Part shown: in pieces, positions 8,276-17,119 of the stretch | How positions within the stretch are numbered: the stretch's first letter is position 1 | Layout of the letters: the number at the start of each line of letters is the position of its first letter | Assembly (NCBI RefSeq): GCF_965118635.1 | Contig: NZ_CBCPHV010000006.1 | Span: 1 to 64,000 of the forward strand | Source of the DNA: Empedobacter brevis_A | GTDB taxonomy: Bacteria > Bacteroidota > Bacteroidia > Flavobacteriales > Weeksellaceae | Length of the DNA: 64,000 nucleotides | Reading direction: 5' to 3' | Position numbers and translations under genes: made by a program | Notes under the pieces: generated by a model | What the model was told of the DNA's origin: nothing | Seen by the model: the letters and a program-made list of their open reading frames with translations, nothing else | Databases searched by the model: none

Positions 8276-8623
8276 ATGCACGAATTAAGTATTGTCAAAG
8301 ACATATTTGATACGTTGAACGAACACTATGATTCTAAGATTGAAGATATAGAAAAAGTTCAGATTACTGCTGGACTTTTGTCAAATGTTCAACCCGTTTT
8401 AATTCAAAATGCCTTTGATGCTTTTATAGCAGAAAATAAAAATTACAATGAAATCGAATTAGAGGTTTTGGTGAATGAAATTGTGGCGTATTGCGAAAAG
8501 TGCCACAAGAATTTCGAAGTCAAATATCACAAATTCGTTTGCGAAGATTGTTCAACTCCTTCAAGTACAATTGTAAAAGGAAATGAGCTTTTTATCTCGC
8601 AAGTTATCTTTAAAAACAAATAA
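8276..8623 (+). CDS. hypA: HypA/HybF nickel metallochaperone
   Basis: A 115-residue protein of normal HypA length. The N-terminal MHEL places His2 in the known nickel-binding position, so this start is secure. The structural zinc site is formed by Cys73/Cys76 (CEKC) and Cys89/Cys92 (CEDC). HypA hands nickel to [NiFe] hydrogenase together with HypB, and in Helicobacter also to urease. No hydrogenase gene is seen in this window, whereas a urease operon lies 9 kb downstream, so service to urease is likely. hypB follows after 20 bases. Confidence 0.93.
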   Translation: MHELSIVKDIFDTLNEHYDSKIEDIEKVQITAGLLSNVQPVLIQNAFDAFIAENKNYNEIELEVLVNEIVAYCEKCHKNFEVKYHKFVCEDCSTPSSTIVKGNELFISQVIFKNK

Positions 8624-8643
8624 TTATTAATCATATTTCAATT

Positions 8644-9363
8644 ATGTCAATAAATACACAAAACCCTAAAAGTGCAGGAAACAGAGTAGGTTCTGTTCAA
8701 TGCGACAATACAACTTTACATTTATTAAAAGCAAATGATTATGTAGCAAATGCAATTAGAGAACGTTTGAAAGATGTTTGTATTATTAATGTTTGTTCAT
8801 CTCCAGGATCAGGAAAAACAACATTGTTACAAGAAGTTGGGAAACGTTTGGGGAAAGAATTAAATATTTCGGTTTTAGTTGGAGATCCAGAAACAGAACG
8901 TGATGCTGTTCGTATGCGCGAAGTAGGAATTAATGCTTTACAAATTGTAACAGGAGGAATGTGCCACATAGAAGCACAAATGATTTTACAAGCTTTGGAT
9001 CATATCGATTTAGAAGGTACAGATTTATTATTCATCGAAAATGTAGGAAATCTTCTTTGTCCATCAGCTTTTGATTTAGGTGAAGATTATCGTGTAACAC
9101 TTATCGCTACAACTGAAGGAGATGATAAACCAAAAAAATATCCTCGTATGTTTTTAACAAGTGAATTGATGTTGGTTTCTAAATCAGATTTATTACCATA
9201 TGTTCCTTTTTCTATAGAAGCAGTAACAAAAGATGCAAGAGAAGTTAATCCAAATTTGGAAGTACAAACTATTAGTACACTAAATGGAGAAGGAATTGAC
9301 GAATGGTGTCAATGGTTGAAAGAAAAAGTTCAGTTGAAAAAAGAAGCAGCACAACAAAAATAA
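8644..9363 (+). CDS. hypB: HypB nickel-insertion GTPase
   Basis: A 239-residue SIMIBI-class GTPase. The P-loop SSPGSGKTT is at 52-60, the switch region GDPETERDAVRM at about 80-91, and GGMCHIE at 104-110 holds the conserved Cys107-His108 metal-binding pair at the dimer interface. IENVGNLLCP follows at about 131-140. The histidine-rich N-terminal tail of some HypB proteins is absent; the leader is only a short polar stretch. It hydrolyses GTP to drive nickel delivery. It sits between hypA and a UreE-like gene, which points to urease maturation rather than hydrogenase. Confidence 0.93.
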   Translation: MSINTQNPKSAGNRVGSVQCDNTTLHLLKANDYVANAIRERLKDVCIINVCSSPGSGKTTLLQEVGKRLGKELNISVLVGDPETERDAVRMREVGINALQIVTGGMCHIEAQMILQALDHIDLEGTDLLFIENVGNLLCPSAFDLGEDYRVTLIATTEGDDKPKKYPRMFLTSELMLVSKSDLLPYVPFSIEAVTKDAREVNPNLEVQTISTLNGEGIDEWCQWLKEKVQLKKEAAQQK

Positions 9364-9375
9364 TACCTCGAAGAA

Positions 9376-9840
9376 ATGGAAAATCAGTTGGTAATTATAG
9401 ATAATATTCAGTCAAAATCTGAAGAAGTTGAACAAATTTCTGATCAATTAGCTATTGAATGGTTTGAGATTCGAAAACAAAAAATTACTCGAAAAACAAC
9501 GGCTGGTTTAACATTAGAACTTCGATTACAACATAAAAATGAGTGGCAGAACGGCGATAGATTATTTCAAGGAAACAAATTAATAGCTTCGGTATACATT
9601 AAACCTTGTTTGTGTATTCAGTTTTCTGCAATTTCTGCGTCCGATGCCGCTGATTTTTGTTACTTCGTAGGTAACCGTCATCTTCCTATTTATTGGGGAA
9701 AAGATAACAACAATCAACTTTTACTTCCTTATGATGGACGAATGTACGACCAGCTTTTGGTTCGCTATCAAGACAAAATACAACTTGTTGAAGAACAATT
9801 AACAAGTAAGTTTTTATTAAAAAATTTGGTAAAAAATTAA
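9376..9840 (+). CDS. UreE-like nickel chaperone (first of two)
   Basis: A 154-residue protein with the two-domain UreE outline: an N-terminal beta domain (about 25-85) and a C-terminal metal-binding domain. The family signature GNRHLP is at 99-104, with His102 in the place of the conserved nickel ligand. It lacks the histidine-rich C-terminal tail of many UreE proteins and ends in KNLVKN. A second, separate UreE lies in the urease operon at 20258, and the two are diverged. Position after hypAB and before a nickel-type importer suggests it buffers or hands over incoming nickel. It could also serve an enzyme other than urease. Confidence 0.8.
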   Translation: MENQLVIIDNIQSKSEEVEQISDQLAIEWFEIRKQKITRKTTAGLTLELRLQHKNEWQNGDRLFQGNKLIASVYIKPCLCIQFSAISASDAADFCYFVGNRHLPIYWGKDNNNQLLLPYDGRMYDQLLVRYQDKIQLVEEQLTSKFLLKNLVKN

Positions 9841-9844
9841 AACC

Positions 9845-10867
9845 ATGAATTGCAAAATATTTTATCGCATAACATTTATTTTATTGTTTCTTACTTTCTT
9901 ACAAAGTTGTCATTCAACTTCTCAGAAGAAAGAAGAATACGCAGAAATAAAAGCAGAAGATAGCCGAGGAAAAATAGTTTCATTGCCAAAAGAAGCTAAA
10001 CGAGTTATTGTACTTTTCGAACCTTCTTTAGATGAAATTTATATGTTACATGCAGAAGATAAAGTTGTAGGAATTCCGCAACAAGTTTTTCAGAATGAAG
10101 ACAAATATAAATTTTATGCAAAATTGGATGAACGAATCAAAAATAAAACAATTGCCACACCAACTTTCGGAGGTGGATCAAGTAATATGGAAACTATAGT
10201 AGGTTTGCAACCTGATTTAGCAATTGTTTATGATCAAAATATTGAAACAATTCAACAATTAGAAGAATTACATATTCCAGTTTTTACGGTTTCAAGTTTA
10301 AGCCAAGATAAAATTTACAAAGAATTGCTTGGGATGGGAACTTTATTAGGAAAAAAACAACGTGCAGAAGAAGTGGTTTCTTATGTAAAAGCAGAAGCTG
10401 AGAAGCTAAAAACTCCTGTAAATGAAAAACCTAAAAAAGTCTATTATGCTTGGTCGAGAGGTCGTATTTTTTCAACATCAGGAAAAGGAACATTGTTAGA
10501 TTTAGCCATAAAATTATCGGGAGCAGAAAATGCTTGTCCTTTGGAGATGGAATCACCAAATGTTGGTGCAGAATCTATTTACAAATGGAATCCAGATTTG
10601 ATTGTGCTTTGGAATTCTAGTCTCGATGAGGTTTATCAATTAAGAGAATTAGATGCTTTACCAGCTGTGAAATCTAAACAAGTTTTTGCGATGAATCCTG
10701 CTTTTTATTACGATCCTCACACAGTTAAGTTTTTGTTGTTTGCAAAACAACTTCGCAATTGGTGCTATCCTTCTGCATATTCTACGGAACAGTTGAACAA
10801 AGAAGTGCAAAATGATATTATGCAATTGTATCAAAAACCAGATTTATACAACAAAAATGCAAGCTAA
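9845..10867 (+). CDS. FecB/BtuF-type substrate-binding lipoprotein, probable nickel-chelate importer
   Basis: A 340-residue lipoprotein with lipobox FLQSC (Cys22). The remainder is a cluster A-II periplasmic binding fold: ETIVGLQPDLAIVYD (about 117-131) and SIYKWNPDLIVLWN (about 238-251) are the paired 'PDL' strands typical of FecB/BtuF proteins. The family binds metal chelates such as ferric siderophores or cobalamin. Location between nickel chaperones and urease suggests a nickel complex. The permease gene starts inside its 3' end (overlap 11 bases), which shows tight coupling. Confidence 0.85.
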   Translation: MNCKIFYRITFILLFLTFLQSCHSTSQKKEEYAEIKAEDSRGKIVSLPKEAKRVIVLFEPSLDEIYMLHAEDKVVGIPQQVFQNEDKYKFYAKLDERIKNKTIATPTFGGGSSNMETIVGLQPDLAIVYDQNIETIQQLEELHIPVFTVSSLSQDKIYKELLGMGTLLGKKQRAEEVVSYVKAEAEKLKTPVNEKPKKVYYAWSRGRIFSTSGKGTLLDLAIKLSGAENACPLEMESPNVGAESIYKWNPDLIVLWNSSLDEVYQLRELDALPAVKSKQVFAMNPAFYYDPHTVKFLLFAKQLRNWCYPSAYSTEQLNKEVQNDIMQLYQKPDLYNKNAS

Positions 10868-11870
10868 ATTGAAATCTTATAGCCTACTTTTTATTATACC
10901 AGTAGCGGTTGTAATACTTTCTATGACAATGGGAGCAACTAATTTTGTTGGTATTTCTGAATTGATTCGTTATAGCTCAACAGCAATTAACAAATTCATT
11001 TTAGGATCAAACAATTTACCTCAATCAAGTATAGAAACTATTTTGTGGCAAGTTCGCTTACCTCGAATTGTCTTGACATTTATTGTGGGAGCAGCTTTGG
11101 CATCTTCAGGAAATGTTTTACAAGCAATTTTTAGAAATCCAATTGTCGATCCATTTACATTAGGTATTTCATCAGGATCAGCAGTAGGAGCAGCTTTAGC
11201 AATGGTTGTGCCTATTTTATCAATCAACTTATCTGCTTTTATTTTTGGAGTTTGTGCTGTTTTATTAACGTATTTAATTTCAAAAACAAGCATAAAAAGT
11301 TCCCTAATCAATATGGTTTTATCAGGAATGATAATTTCAGGAGTTTTCACAGCTTTTCTTACGCTTTTGCAGTATATCAGTGATCCATATAAATTACAAA
11401 TGATTGTGCAATGGACGATGGGAAATTTACATACAGCTTCTTGGGAAAAAGTAGAAATGGCTTTTTATCCAATTTTAATTGGGTTAATCATTATCATTCT
11501 TTTGCGTTGGAAATTGAATTTATTGTCTTTAGGCGACGAAGAAGCTCTTGCAGTTGGCGTGAAACCAGGACTTTTGAAAGTGATTTTGATTGGTGTTGCA
11601 ACTTTAATTACAGCTGCTTGTGTAGCTGCAGTTGGTGTTATTAGTTTATTCGGATTGATTGTTCCACATATTAGTAGAATGTTTTTTGGTCCAAATAACG
11701 AAAAAACAGTTTGGGCAAATATTAGTATTGGAGGAACTCTTCTTCTAATTATCGATGATTTTTCGAGAACGGTCATGCCTTTCGAAATTCCTGTTGGTGT
11801 TTTTACGATGTTAATTGGCGCACCAATTTTTATTTATCTGATGAGAAAAAATGCAGCAAATTGGAACTAA
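10857..11870 (+). CDS. FecCD-family ABC permease
   Basis: A 337-residue inner-membrane permease with about ten hydrophobic segments. Conserved FecCD sequences are visible: RLPRIVLTFIVGAALASSGN at about 62-81, NPIVDPFTLGISSGSA at about 89-104, and GLIVPHISRMFFG at about 263-275 near the ATPase-docking region. The ATG at 10857 overlaps the binding-protein stop and is preferred over an upstream in-frame ATG that would overlap by more. It forms the channel of an importer with the flanking lipoprotein and ATPase. Nickel-chelate transport is inferred from neighbours only. Confidence 0.88.
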   Translation: MQAKLKSYSLLFIIPVAVVILSMTMGATNFVGISELIRYSSTAINKFILGSNNLPQSSIETILWQVRLPRIVLTFIVGAALASSGNVLQAIFRNPIVDPFTLGISSGSAVGAALAMVVPILSINLSAFIFGVCAVLLTYLISKTSIKSSLINMVLSGMIISGVFTAFLTLLQYISDPYKLQMIVQWTMGNLHTASWEKVEMAFYPILIGLIIIILLRWKLNLLSLGDEEALAVGVKPGLLKVILIGVATLITAACVAAVGVISLFGLIVPHISRMFFGPNNEKTVWANISIGGTLLLIIDDFSRTVMPFEIPVGVFTMLIGAPIFIYLMRKNAANWN

Positions 11871-12637
11871 TGAAAACAATTGTTAACATACAAAATTTAT
11901 CATTTACATACGGAAAAGAAAAAATTCTGAACGATGTAAATGTCAACTTTTCTGAAGCTAAACTATCTGTTGTAATGGGAAAAAACGGAAGTGGAAAATC
12001 AACTTTGTTTAATATCATTGCTGGTTTGGAGAAGAAATATGATGGAAATGTTTTTATAGGAAATGAAGAACGTAAAAAGATAAAAGTAGGATCTTCTTCA
12101 CTTCGTTTGGGATTTATGACACAGTTTCATCAAACAACTTTTCCTTTCAAAGTTTTTGATGTTGTCATGACAGGCCGCTCTTCTTTTTCGAGATTTTCTC
12201 CTAAAAACGAAGATTATCAAATTGTCGAAGAAATGTTATTGAAGTTTAATTTGTGGCATTTAAAAGACAAAGCATATACATCTCTTTCAGGTGGAGAAAG
12301 ACAATTGGTTTTGTTGTGCCGTGTTTTGGTTCAAAATCCAGATGTTTTGATGTTAGATGAACCAACAAATCATTTGGATTTACATTATCAAGTATTGGTT
12401 TTAGAAACTTTACAAGATCTTGTTAAACAAGGAAAAACAGTGTTTTGTGTCATGCACGATCCAAATTTAGCATTCATGTACGGCGATCAATTTTATATGA
12501 TGAAAAATCATCAATTGGTTGATTTAAAAGATTATAATCAGGAAGGAATCAAAAATATTCTGCAAGAAACTTATAAGTTGCCTTTGCTTCATTTATCGCA
12601 TCAAGGAAAACAATTGTTTGTACCACAATTAAAATAA
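11870..12637 (+). CDS. ABC transporter ATPase of the nickel-type importer
   Basis: A 255-residue FepC/BtuD-type ATPase. Walker A GKNGSGKST is at 37-45, the signature LSGGERQ at 139-145 and Walker B VLMLDEPTNHLD at about 159-170. The ATG at 11870 overlaps the permease stop as TAATG and is preferred to a TTG nine bases earlier. The C-terminal tail is ordinary. It powers the FecCD permease encoded just upstream. Confidence 0.9.
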   Translation: MKTIVNIQNLSFTYGKEKILNDVNVNFSEAKLSVVMGKNGSGKSTLFNIIAGLEKKYDGNVFIGNEERKKIKVGSSSLRLGFMTQFHQTTFPFKVFDVVMTGRSSFSRFSPKNEDYQIVEEMLLKFNLWHLKDKAYTSLSGGERQLVLLCRVLVQNPDVLMLDEPTNHLDLHYQVLVLETLQDLVKQGKTVFCVMHDPNLAFMYGDQFYMMKNHQLVDLKDYNQEGIKNILQETYKLPLLHLSHQGKQLFVPQLK

Positions 12638-12644
12638 AATCTGA

Positions 12645-13157
12645 ATGAAAAATATAAAAATTACACCTGTTGAAATTCATCAGGTCGAAGAAATATTGCC
12701 TTATGTTATCGCATTTCGACGAGAATTATTCCCAACATTAGATCCTACAATTGTTCCGAAAGATTTGTTGCATTTTATGTTAAATTATATCGAAAGTGAA
12801 ACAGGAATTTTTCTTCAAGCTCGTGATGAAAGTAATCAAATAATTGGTGTTATCGGAATGATGCCTTTTGATTATCGTTTTCCTCATCTTTCTGTTGGAG
12901 AAGAAAAAACGGTAGAAGTTGCTCGCTTGTTTGTGGAGCCAGCTTATCGCAGATTTGGTTTGGGAACACAATTGTTTCAGGAATTGGAAAAACAAGCATA
13001 CCAAAAAAATATTCATCGTTTGTATTTGCATACACATCCAAGTTTGCCAGGAGCATATGAATTTTGGTTGAAACAAGGTTTTGATTTGATGCTGTTTTGC
13101 GAAGAATCAAATTTTCCGACTTATCACATGCAAAAAGAGATTGGTTTACTTCAATAA
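12645..13157 (+). CDS. GNAT-family N-acetyltransferase within the nickel operon
   Basis: A 170-residue protein with the acetyl-CoA loop YRRFGLGTQL at about 101-110 after the strand VARLFVEPA (92-100), and HPSLPGAYEFWLKQGFD as the C-terminal GNAT element. It starts seven bases after the ATPase and is followed 23 bases later by the TonB receptor, so it is inside the import operon. Acetylation of a metal-binding small molecule or of a polyamine would fit, but the substrate cannot be read from sequence. Confidence 0.82.
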   Translation: MKNIKITPVEIHQVEEILPYVIAFRRELFPTLDPTIVPKDLLHFMLNYIESETGIFLQARDESNQIIGVIGMMPFDYRFPHLSVGEEKTVEVARLFVEPAYRRFGLGTQLFQELEKQAYQKNIHRLYLHTHPSLPGAYEFWLKQGFDLMLFCEESNFPTYHMQKEIGLLQ

Positions 13158-13180
13158 AAAAAAATATAATATTTCTCACA

Positions 13181-15610
13181 ATGAAAACAACTTTCATGTC
13201 TAAAATTATCATCTTTAGTTTTTTCGTTTTTCTTGGAATAACGGCTACAGCACAAGAAGCAAAAATGATTTATGGTAAAATCCTAAATCAAGAAGATCAA
13301 CCAATTTCTAACGCAATCGTTTCAATAGAAAATGATACATATAATGTAAAAACTGCTGAGAATGGAGAGTTTAAATTTCTAAAGGAAGTTCAACTTCCGT
13401 TAACGATTTCGATTATGGCAGATCGTTTAAACTCGACTAATTACATCATTACAAAGCAAAATTGGAACGAGCAAACTGGACTTAAAATTTATTTATCAAA
13501 AGAATCTACGCAATTAGGAGAGGTTTTAATTAGTTCGGATAAAAAGAATTCATATTACCAACATACTGTAACTTTTGATGGAAAATTGAATGGAAATTTA
13601 AAAGATTTACCACAAACAATTAGTATTGCTAATCGCGAATTGATGGACGATAAACAAGCTTTCAAGGTTTCGGATATGGTACATGATTTGTCGGGTGTTA
13701 ATCAAGCTTCTTCTTATGACGATTATACATTGAGAGGTTTTAGTAGTGGTTACGGAAATGGTTTACGTTTGGTAAATGGTTTGCGTTCTGGTTTTGGTTA
13801 TGGAACAAGTTATTTCAATTCTCCTTTAACAATTAATTTGGAACGAATTGAAGTTTTAAAAGGTTCTGGAGGAACTTTATTTGGAGATATTGCGCCAGGA
13901 GGAACAATAAATTTAGTCACAAAAAAGCCGCTTGAAGATTTTAGAGGAAATGTAAGTTTCTCTTCTGGTAGTTTCGAAACCTTGCGTTCTACATTGGATA
14001 TTGGAGGACCATTGAGCAATAATTTATTTTACAGATTTAATGCTGGTTATCAAACAAGTAAAACGTTTAGAAATAATAACAATCAAAAAATTGTTTCTGT
14101 TGCTCCATCTTTTACGTTCAAACCAAGAAAAGGAACTCAAATAGATGTCGATTTAACGTATGATAATTTTGACGGTTATTTGGATCGTGGAATGGGAGTG
14201 AAACAGACAGATTTATATGCAATCAATCGCTCTTTTACATTATCACAACCATCAGATTTTTTAAAAACTGAAACGCTTGCTTTTCGTACAAAGTTGACAC
14301 AAAATATATTGGATAATTTATCTTTAACATTAAACTATTCAAAATCGATTTACAAAGAAAAATTAAACGAACATAGAACGTTAAATAGTTTTGCAGATGC
14401 ACCTTATAACACAATTGTAAACATGCGTTTCTTATCTCGTGAAGCAACTGATTATACAGACAATGCTGTTGCTTTTTTGAATTATAAATTGCAAAAAGGA
14501 CAAGTAAAGCAAAATATTATTTTTGGAGTGGATTATGCACAATACAAGCCAGATGCTGATAATCAACAAAAAGAAGCAAGAAGCAAAGAAGTGAATGGAG
14601 AAATTGTTCCGCTAACATTTGATTTGAATAATCCGATTTACGAAACAAAAGATTTATCTTCTTATAAATGGTTGAAACAAGCAACTTTTCCTTTCTTGAG
14701 TTCTTATAAAACAACCGGTGTTTATGTACAAGATCAAGTAAAGTTTAATCGATTAGAAATGTTATTCGGTTTACGTTACGAAAATTATACATCAGAAAGT
14801 GCAGATCCAAAAACACCTTATTCAGCAACTCAAAATACATGGTTGCCTCGTGTTGGATTAACTTATAAAGTAACATCTACAATTAATTATTTTGCTAATT
14901 ATTCGCAAGGTTATGTTCCAATTGCAGCAGATTATGTGGCGAATTACAAAAATTATGGAGCTGATAAACCTTTCAAATCAGAAAGAAGTTTTCAGGTTGA
15001 AACTGGATTGAAAACAGATTTTTTTAAGAAAAAATTGCAAGTTGATTTAGCACTTTATCAAATTCAACGTAATGATATGATGCTTCCAACAGGACAATTA
15101 AGCGATGCAGGTTTTCCTGTTTATCGTCAATCTGGTAAAGTTTCTTCAAAAGGTTTGGAACTTGATATAAGAGGACAATTGCACCGTAATTTACAAATGA
15201 GCTTAAATTATAGCTACACAGATACAGATGTAAAAGCATCTTCTGTAGCTTCAGAAGTTGGAATGCCTTTACCAAATGCTCCAAAAAATATGGCGAATAT
15301 CTGGCTGAAATATTCAGTTTTACATGATACATTCAAAGGTTTAGGAGTTAGTTTAGGAGCTTCTTATGTAAGCGATCGACGTATGGAAAATTCTATTGGG
15401 AAAGATGCACAAGGTAATGCAGAATGGGGATTTTTACCAGATTATAGAATTGTGAATGCTGCAATTTATTATGATTTGCAACCATTAAAATTATCAGTTC
15501 AGTTTAATAATATTTTCAACAAATATTATTTTCAAGGAGGAATTGATTACACGAGAGTTTTCCCAGGATCTCCAAGCAATATGATGGCTACATTAAGTTA
15601 TTCATTCTAA
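13181..15610 (+). CDS. TonB-dependent siderophore-type receptor, probable nickel-chelate uptake
   Basis: An 809-residue outer-membrane receptor. A signal peptide (residues 1-25, ending TATAQ) is followed by a carboxypeptidase-regulatory-like domain (about 28-110). The plug domain spans about 140-260 (LPQTISIANRELMDD, ERIEVLKGSGGTLFGD, GGTINLVTKKP), then comes a long beta-barrel ending in aromatic SYSF. The plug matches the ferrichrome/siderophore receptor branch. An in-frame start at 13097 would place 28 nonsignal residues first and overlap the GNAT gene, so the ATG at 13181 is used. In this operon it is the likely outer-membrane gate for a nickel complex. Confidence 0.88.
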   Translation: MKTTFMSKIIIFSFFVFLGITATAQEAKMIYGKILNQEDQPISNAIVSIENDTYNVKTAENGEFKFLKEVQLPLTISIMADRLNSTNYIITKQNWNEQTGLKIYLSKESTQLGEVLISSDKKNSYYQHTVTFDGKLNGNLKDLPQTISIANRELMDDKQAFKVSDMVHDLSGVNQASSYDDYTLRGFSSGYGNGLRLVNGLRSGFGYGTSYFNSPLTINLERIEVLKGSGGTLFGDIAPGGTINLVTKKPLEDFRGNVSFSSGSFETLRSTLDIGGPLSNNLFYRFNAGYQTSKTFRNNNNQKIVSVAPSFTFKPRKGTQIDVDLTYDNFDGYLDRGMGVKQTDLYAINRSFTLSQPSDFLKTETLAFRTKLTQNILDNLSLTLNYSKSIYKEKLNEHRTLNSFADAPYNTIVNMRFLSREATDYTDNAVAFLNYKLQKGQVKQNIIFGVDYAQYKPDADNQQKEARSKEVNGEIVPLTFDLNNPIYETKDLSSYKWLKQATFPFLSSYKTTGVYVQDQVKFNRLEMLFGLRYENYTSESADPKTPYSATQNTWLPRVGLTYKVTSTINYFANYSQGYVPIAADYVANYKNYGADKPFKSERSFQVETGLKTDFFKKKLQVDLALYQIQRNDMMLPTGQLSDAGFPVYRQSGKVSSKGLELDIRGQLHRNLQMSLNYSYTDTDVKASSVASEVGMPLPNAPKNMANIWLKYSVLHDTFKGLGVSLGASYVSDRRMENSIGKDAQGNAEWGFLPDYRIVNAAIYYDLQPLKLSVQFNNIFNKYYFQGGIDYTRVFPGSPSNMMATLSYSF

Positions 15611-15623
15611 ACAAAACAACAAA

Positions 15624-16406
15624 ATGTCTTTAATTTCAAATAAATTAAGTCTAGTTACAGCTTTTCTATTTACGCTTACAAATAGTTTTGGACAATTAAG
15701 TCCTCCAGGTTTAGGAAAAGCTAAAACAGCTTCTTGGGCTGCTTTTGGATTGCAACATAAATTAGATTCTACAGGAAATACATATGCAGTTGCTTATGTA
15801 GGAATCGGGCGAAAAAGTTCTCCTGATAATTATAATCTAGTGGATAAACCTGCAATTTTAGTCTTGAATTATGAAATTTATAAAAAATTCAAACCAAATC
15901 AGCAATATAGCTATGCATTAAGTTATCGTCGTCAAAATGAATTTGATGCTCAAATCCCTTTTCATAAAGATGGAGTAGAGCAGGAATTCAGAGTTTATGG
16001 ACGTTATGCGTACACAGCAAATCTAGGAAAGTTGAAATGGAAGAATACAATAAGACAAGAATTCAGAAAATTTTTTGACACAGATTTTAATAACGTAGAC
16101 GAAAATTTTCAGTTAAGAACACGTGTGAAAACACAAATAACATATCCTATTTCAGAAAAAAATAATCAATCTTTGGCACTTAGTGCCGAAGGTTTATTTG
16201 CGACAAGTTATATGAATGATGAGGAAAAACATTGGACAAAATATGCCTACAAAGAAACTCGTTTGGGGCTTTATTATATGTTCCAAATTCCGAATTCTCC
16301 TTTAACGATGGATATTGGTTATGTTAACAACTTGATTAGTAATTATTCAGAAGCTAAATCGGGTGTACATTACCTTGCAGTAGATTTGATTTGGAAAATT
16401 CCTTAG
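15624..16406 (+). CDS. outer-membrane protein, probably DUF2490-like
   Basis: A 260-residue exported protein with a signal peptide (cleavage near SFG|Q, residue 23) and alternating polar and aromatic strands through to the end. That is typical of a 10-12 stranded outer-membrane barrel. The pattern of Trp/Arg-rich strands (WAAFGLQHKL, ALSYRRQNE, LRTRVKTQI, YKETRLGLYY) resembles DUF2490 proteins. It lies 13 bases after the TonB receptor, so it belongs to the import operon. It could assist the receptor or act as a separate porin. The DUF assignment is tentative. Confidence 0.6.
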   Translation: MSLISNKLSLVTAFLFTLTNSFGQLSPPGLGKAKTASWAAFGLQHKLDSTGNTYAVAYVGIGRKSSPDNYNLVDKPAILVLNYEIYKKFKPNQQYSYALSYRRQNEFDAQIPFHKDGVEQEFRVYGRYAYTANLGKLKWKNTIRQEFRKFFDTDFNNVDENFQLRTRVKTQITYPISEKNNQSLALSAEGLFATSYMNDEEKHWTKYAYKETRLGLYYMFQIPNSPLTMDIGYVNNLISNYSEAKSGVHYLAVDLIWKIP

Positions 16407-16549
16407 AAATTATGTAAGTGATTTAGTTTCAAAATGATCGATTTTTATGAATATTTAAATATCTATTTATCAGTAATTTAGTTATTTAAAATTAATAATA
16501 AATTTCATTCATAAAAGCTTTTAGAATAGTAAGAAATAATGAAATTATC

Positions 16550-16570
16550 ACGTTTTTGAATATTTATCTG
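16550..16570 (+). promoter_or_regulatory. shared upstream element, copy 2 (urease operon)
   Basis: The sequence ACGTTTTTGAATATTTATCT plus G differs from 7791-7811 at two positions only. A TAATTTTA box follows at 16605-16612, nine bases before the ATG of the small secreted protein, matching the geometry of copy 1. Confidence 0.5.
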
Positions 16571-16620
16571 ATTTTTTTAATAAGAAACGAAAACGTAAAA
16601 CGTCTAATTTTACAACAATA

Positions 16621-16974
16621 ATGAAAAAGGTTTTCTCTATAGTATTTTTAATGTTATTTATTACTGGCGTAATAAGTATCTCGAAGTTTTCTCAAACGAT
16701 AAACAATTTCGAGACGCATAGAGAACACACGAAACAAATGGATTGTAGCAAAAAATTATCAACACAATTTGATAATTTCAATCTATTATCAATTGATGAA
16801 AATAAAACAGAATCCGAAATTTTTATTTTTGATTGTGATCTATGTGTTCATCTTTTGATAAGCTATTTTCATGAAACTTTTTCTAATAAAATGTCTGAAA
16901 TAGTTGAAGTTAAGACATTTAAAAAAATACCGAAATATATCTTATTTCATTCTTTACAAATTGATTACATCTAA
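16621..16974 (+). CDS. small secreted protein upstream of ureA
   Basis: A 117-residue protein with a hydrophobic signal segment (residues 4-20) and three cysteines in the mature part (MDCSKK, FDCDLCV). No known domain is recognised. It resembles the 108-residue protein at 7863 in size, location, cysteine placement and upstream sequence, suggesting a family that heads metal-handling operons. A 145-base gap separates it from ureA, so cotranscription with the urease genes is likely but not shown. A metal-binding or sensing role is only an inference. Confidence 0.5.
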   Translation: MKKVFSIVFLMLFITGVISISKFSQTINNFETHREHTKQMDCSKKLSTQFDNFNLLSIDENKTESEIFIFDCDLCVHLLISYFHETFSNKMSEIVEVKTFKKIPKYILFHSLQIDYI

Positions 16975-17119
16975 TTGATTTTTATTCATTAAACAAGAAA
17001 TTTCATTGTTTTTAGCGAAGCAATGAAGGATTCTTATTGTCAAAATTTAACAATTCATACACAAATTTTCTACATCTATGTGTATGGAGATTATCTAATT
17101 TTTTTTAAAAAACATAAAA

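Noticed and set aside
11021..11776. Two minus-strand open frames of about 100 codons
   Set aside because: Antisense shadows of the nickel-operon permease, which has complete FecCD motifs. The products resemble the antisense of hydrophobic codons, not a known protein.
9845..12637. Iron-siderophore or cobalamin importer as the firm call for the FecB/FecCD/ATPase genes
   Set aside because: The family cannot be separated by motif, and the neighbours are nickel chaperones and urease. Nickel-chelate import is kept as an inference, not a proven substrate.
13097..13180. Longer N-terminus of the nickel-operon TonB receptor
   Set aside because: It would overlap the GNAT gene and place 28 charged residues before the signal peptide. 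The ATG at 13181 gives a normal signal.
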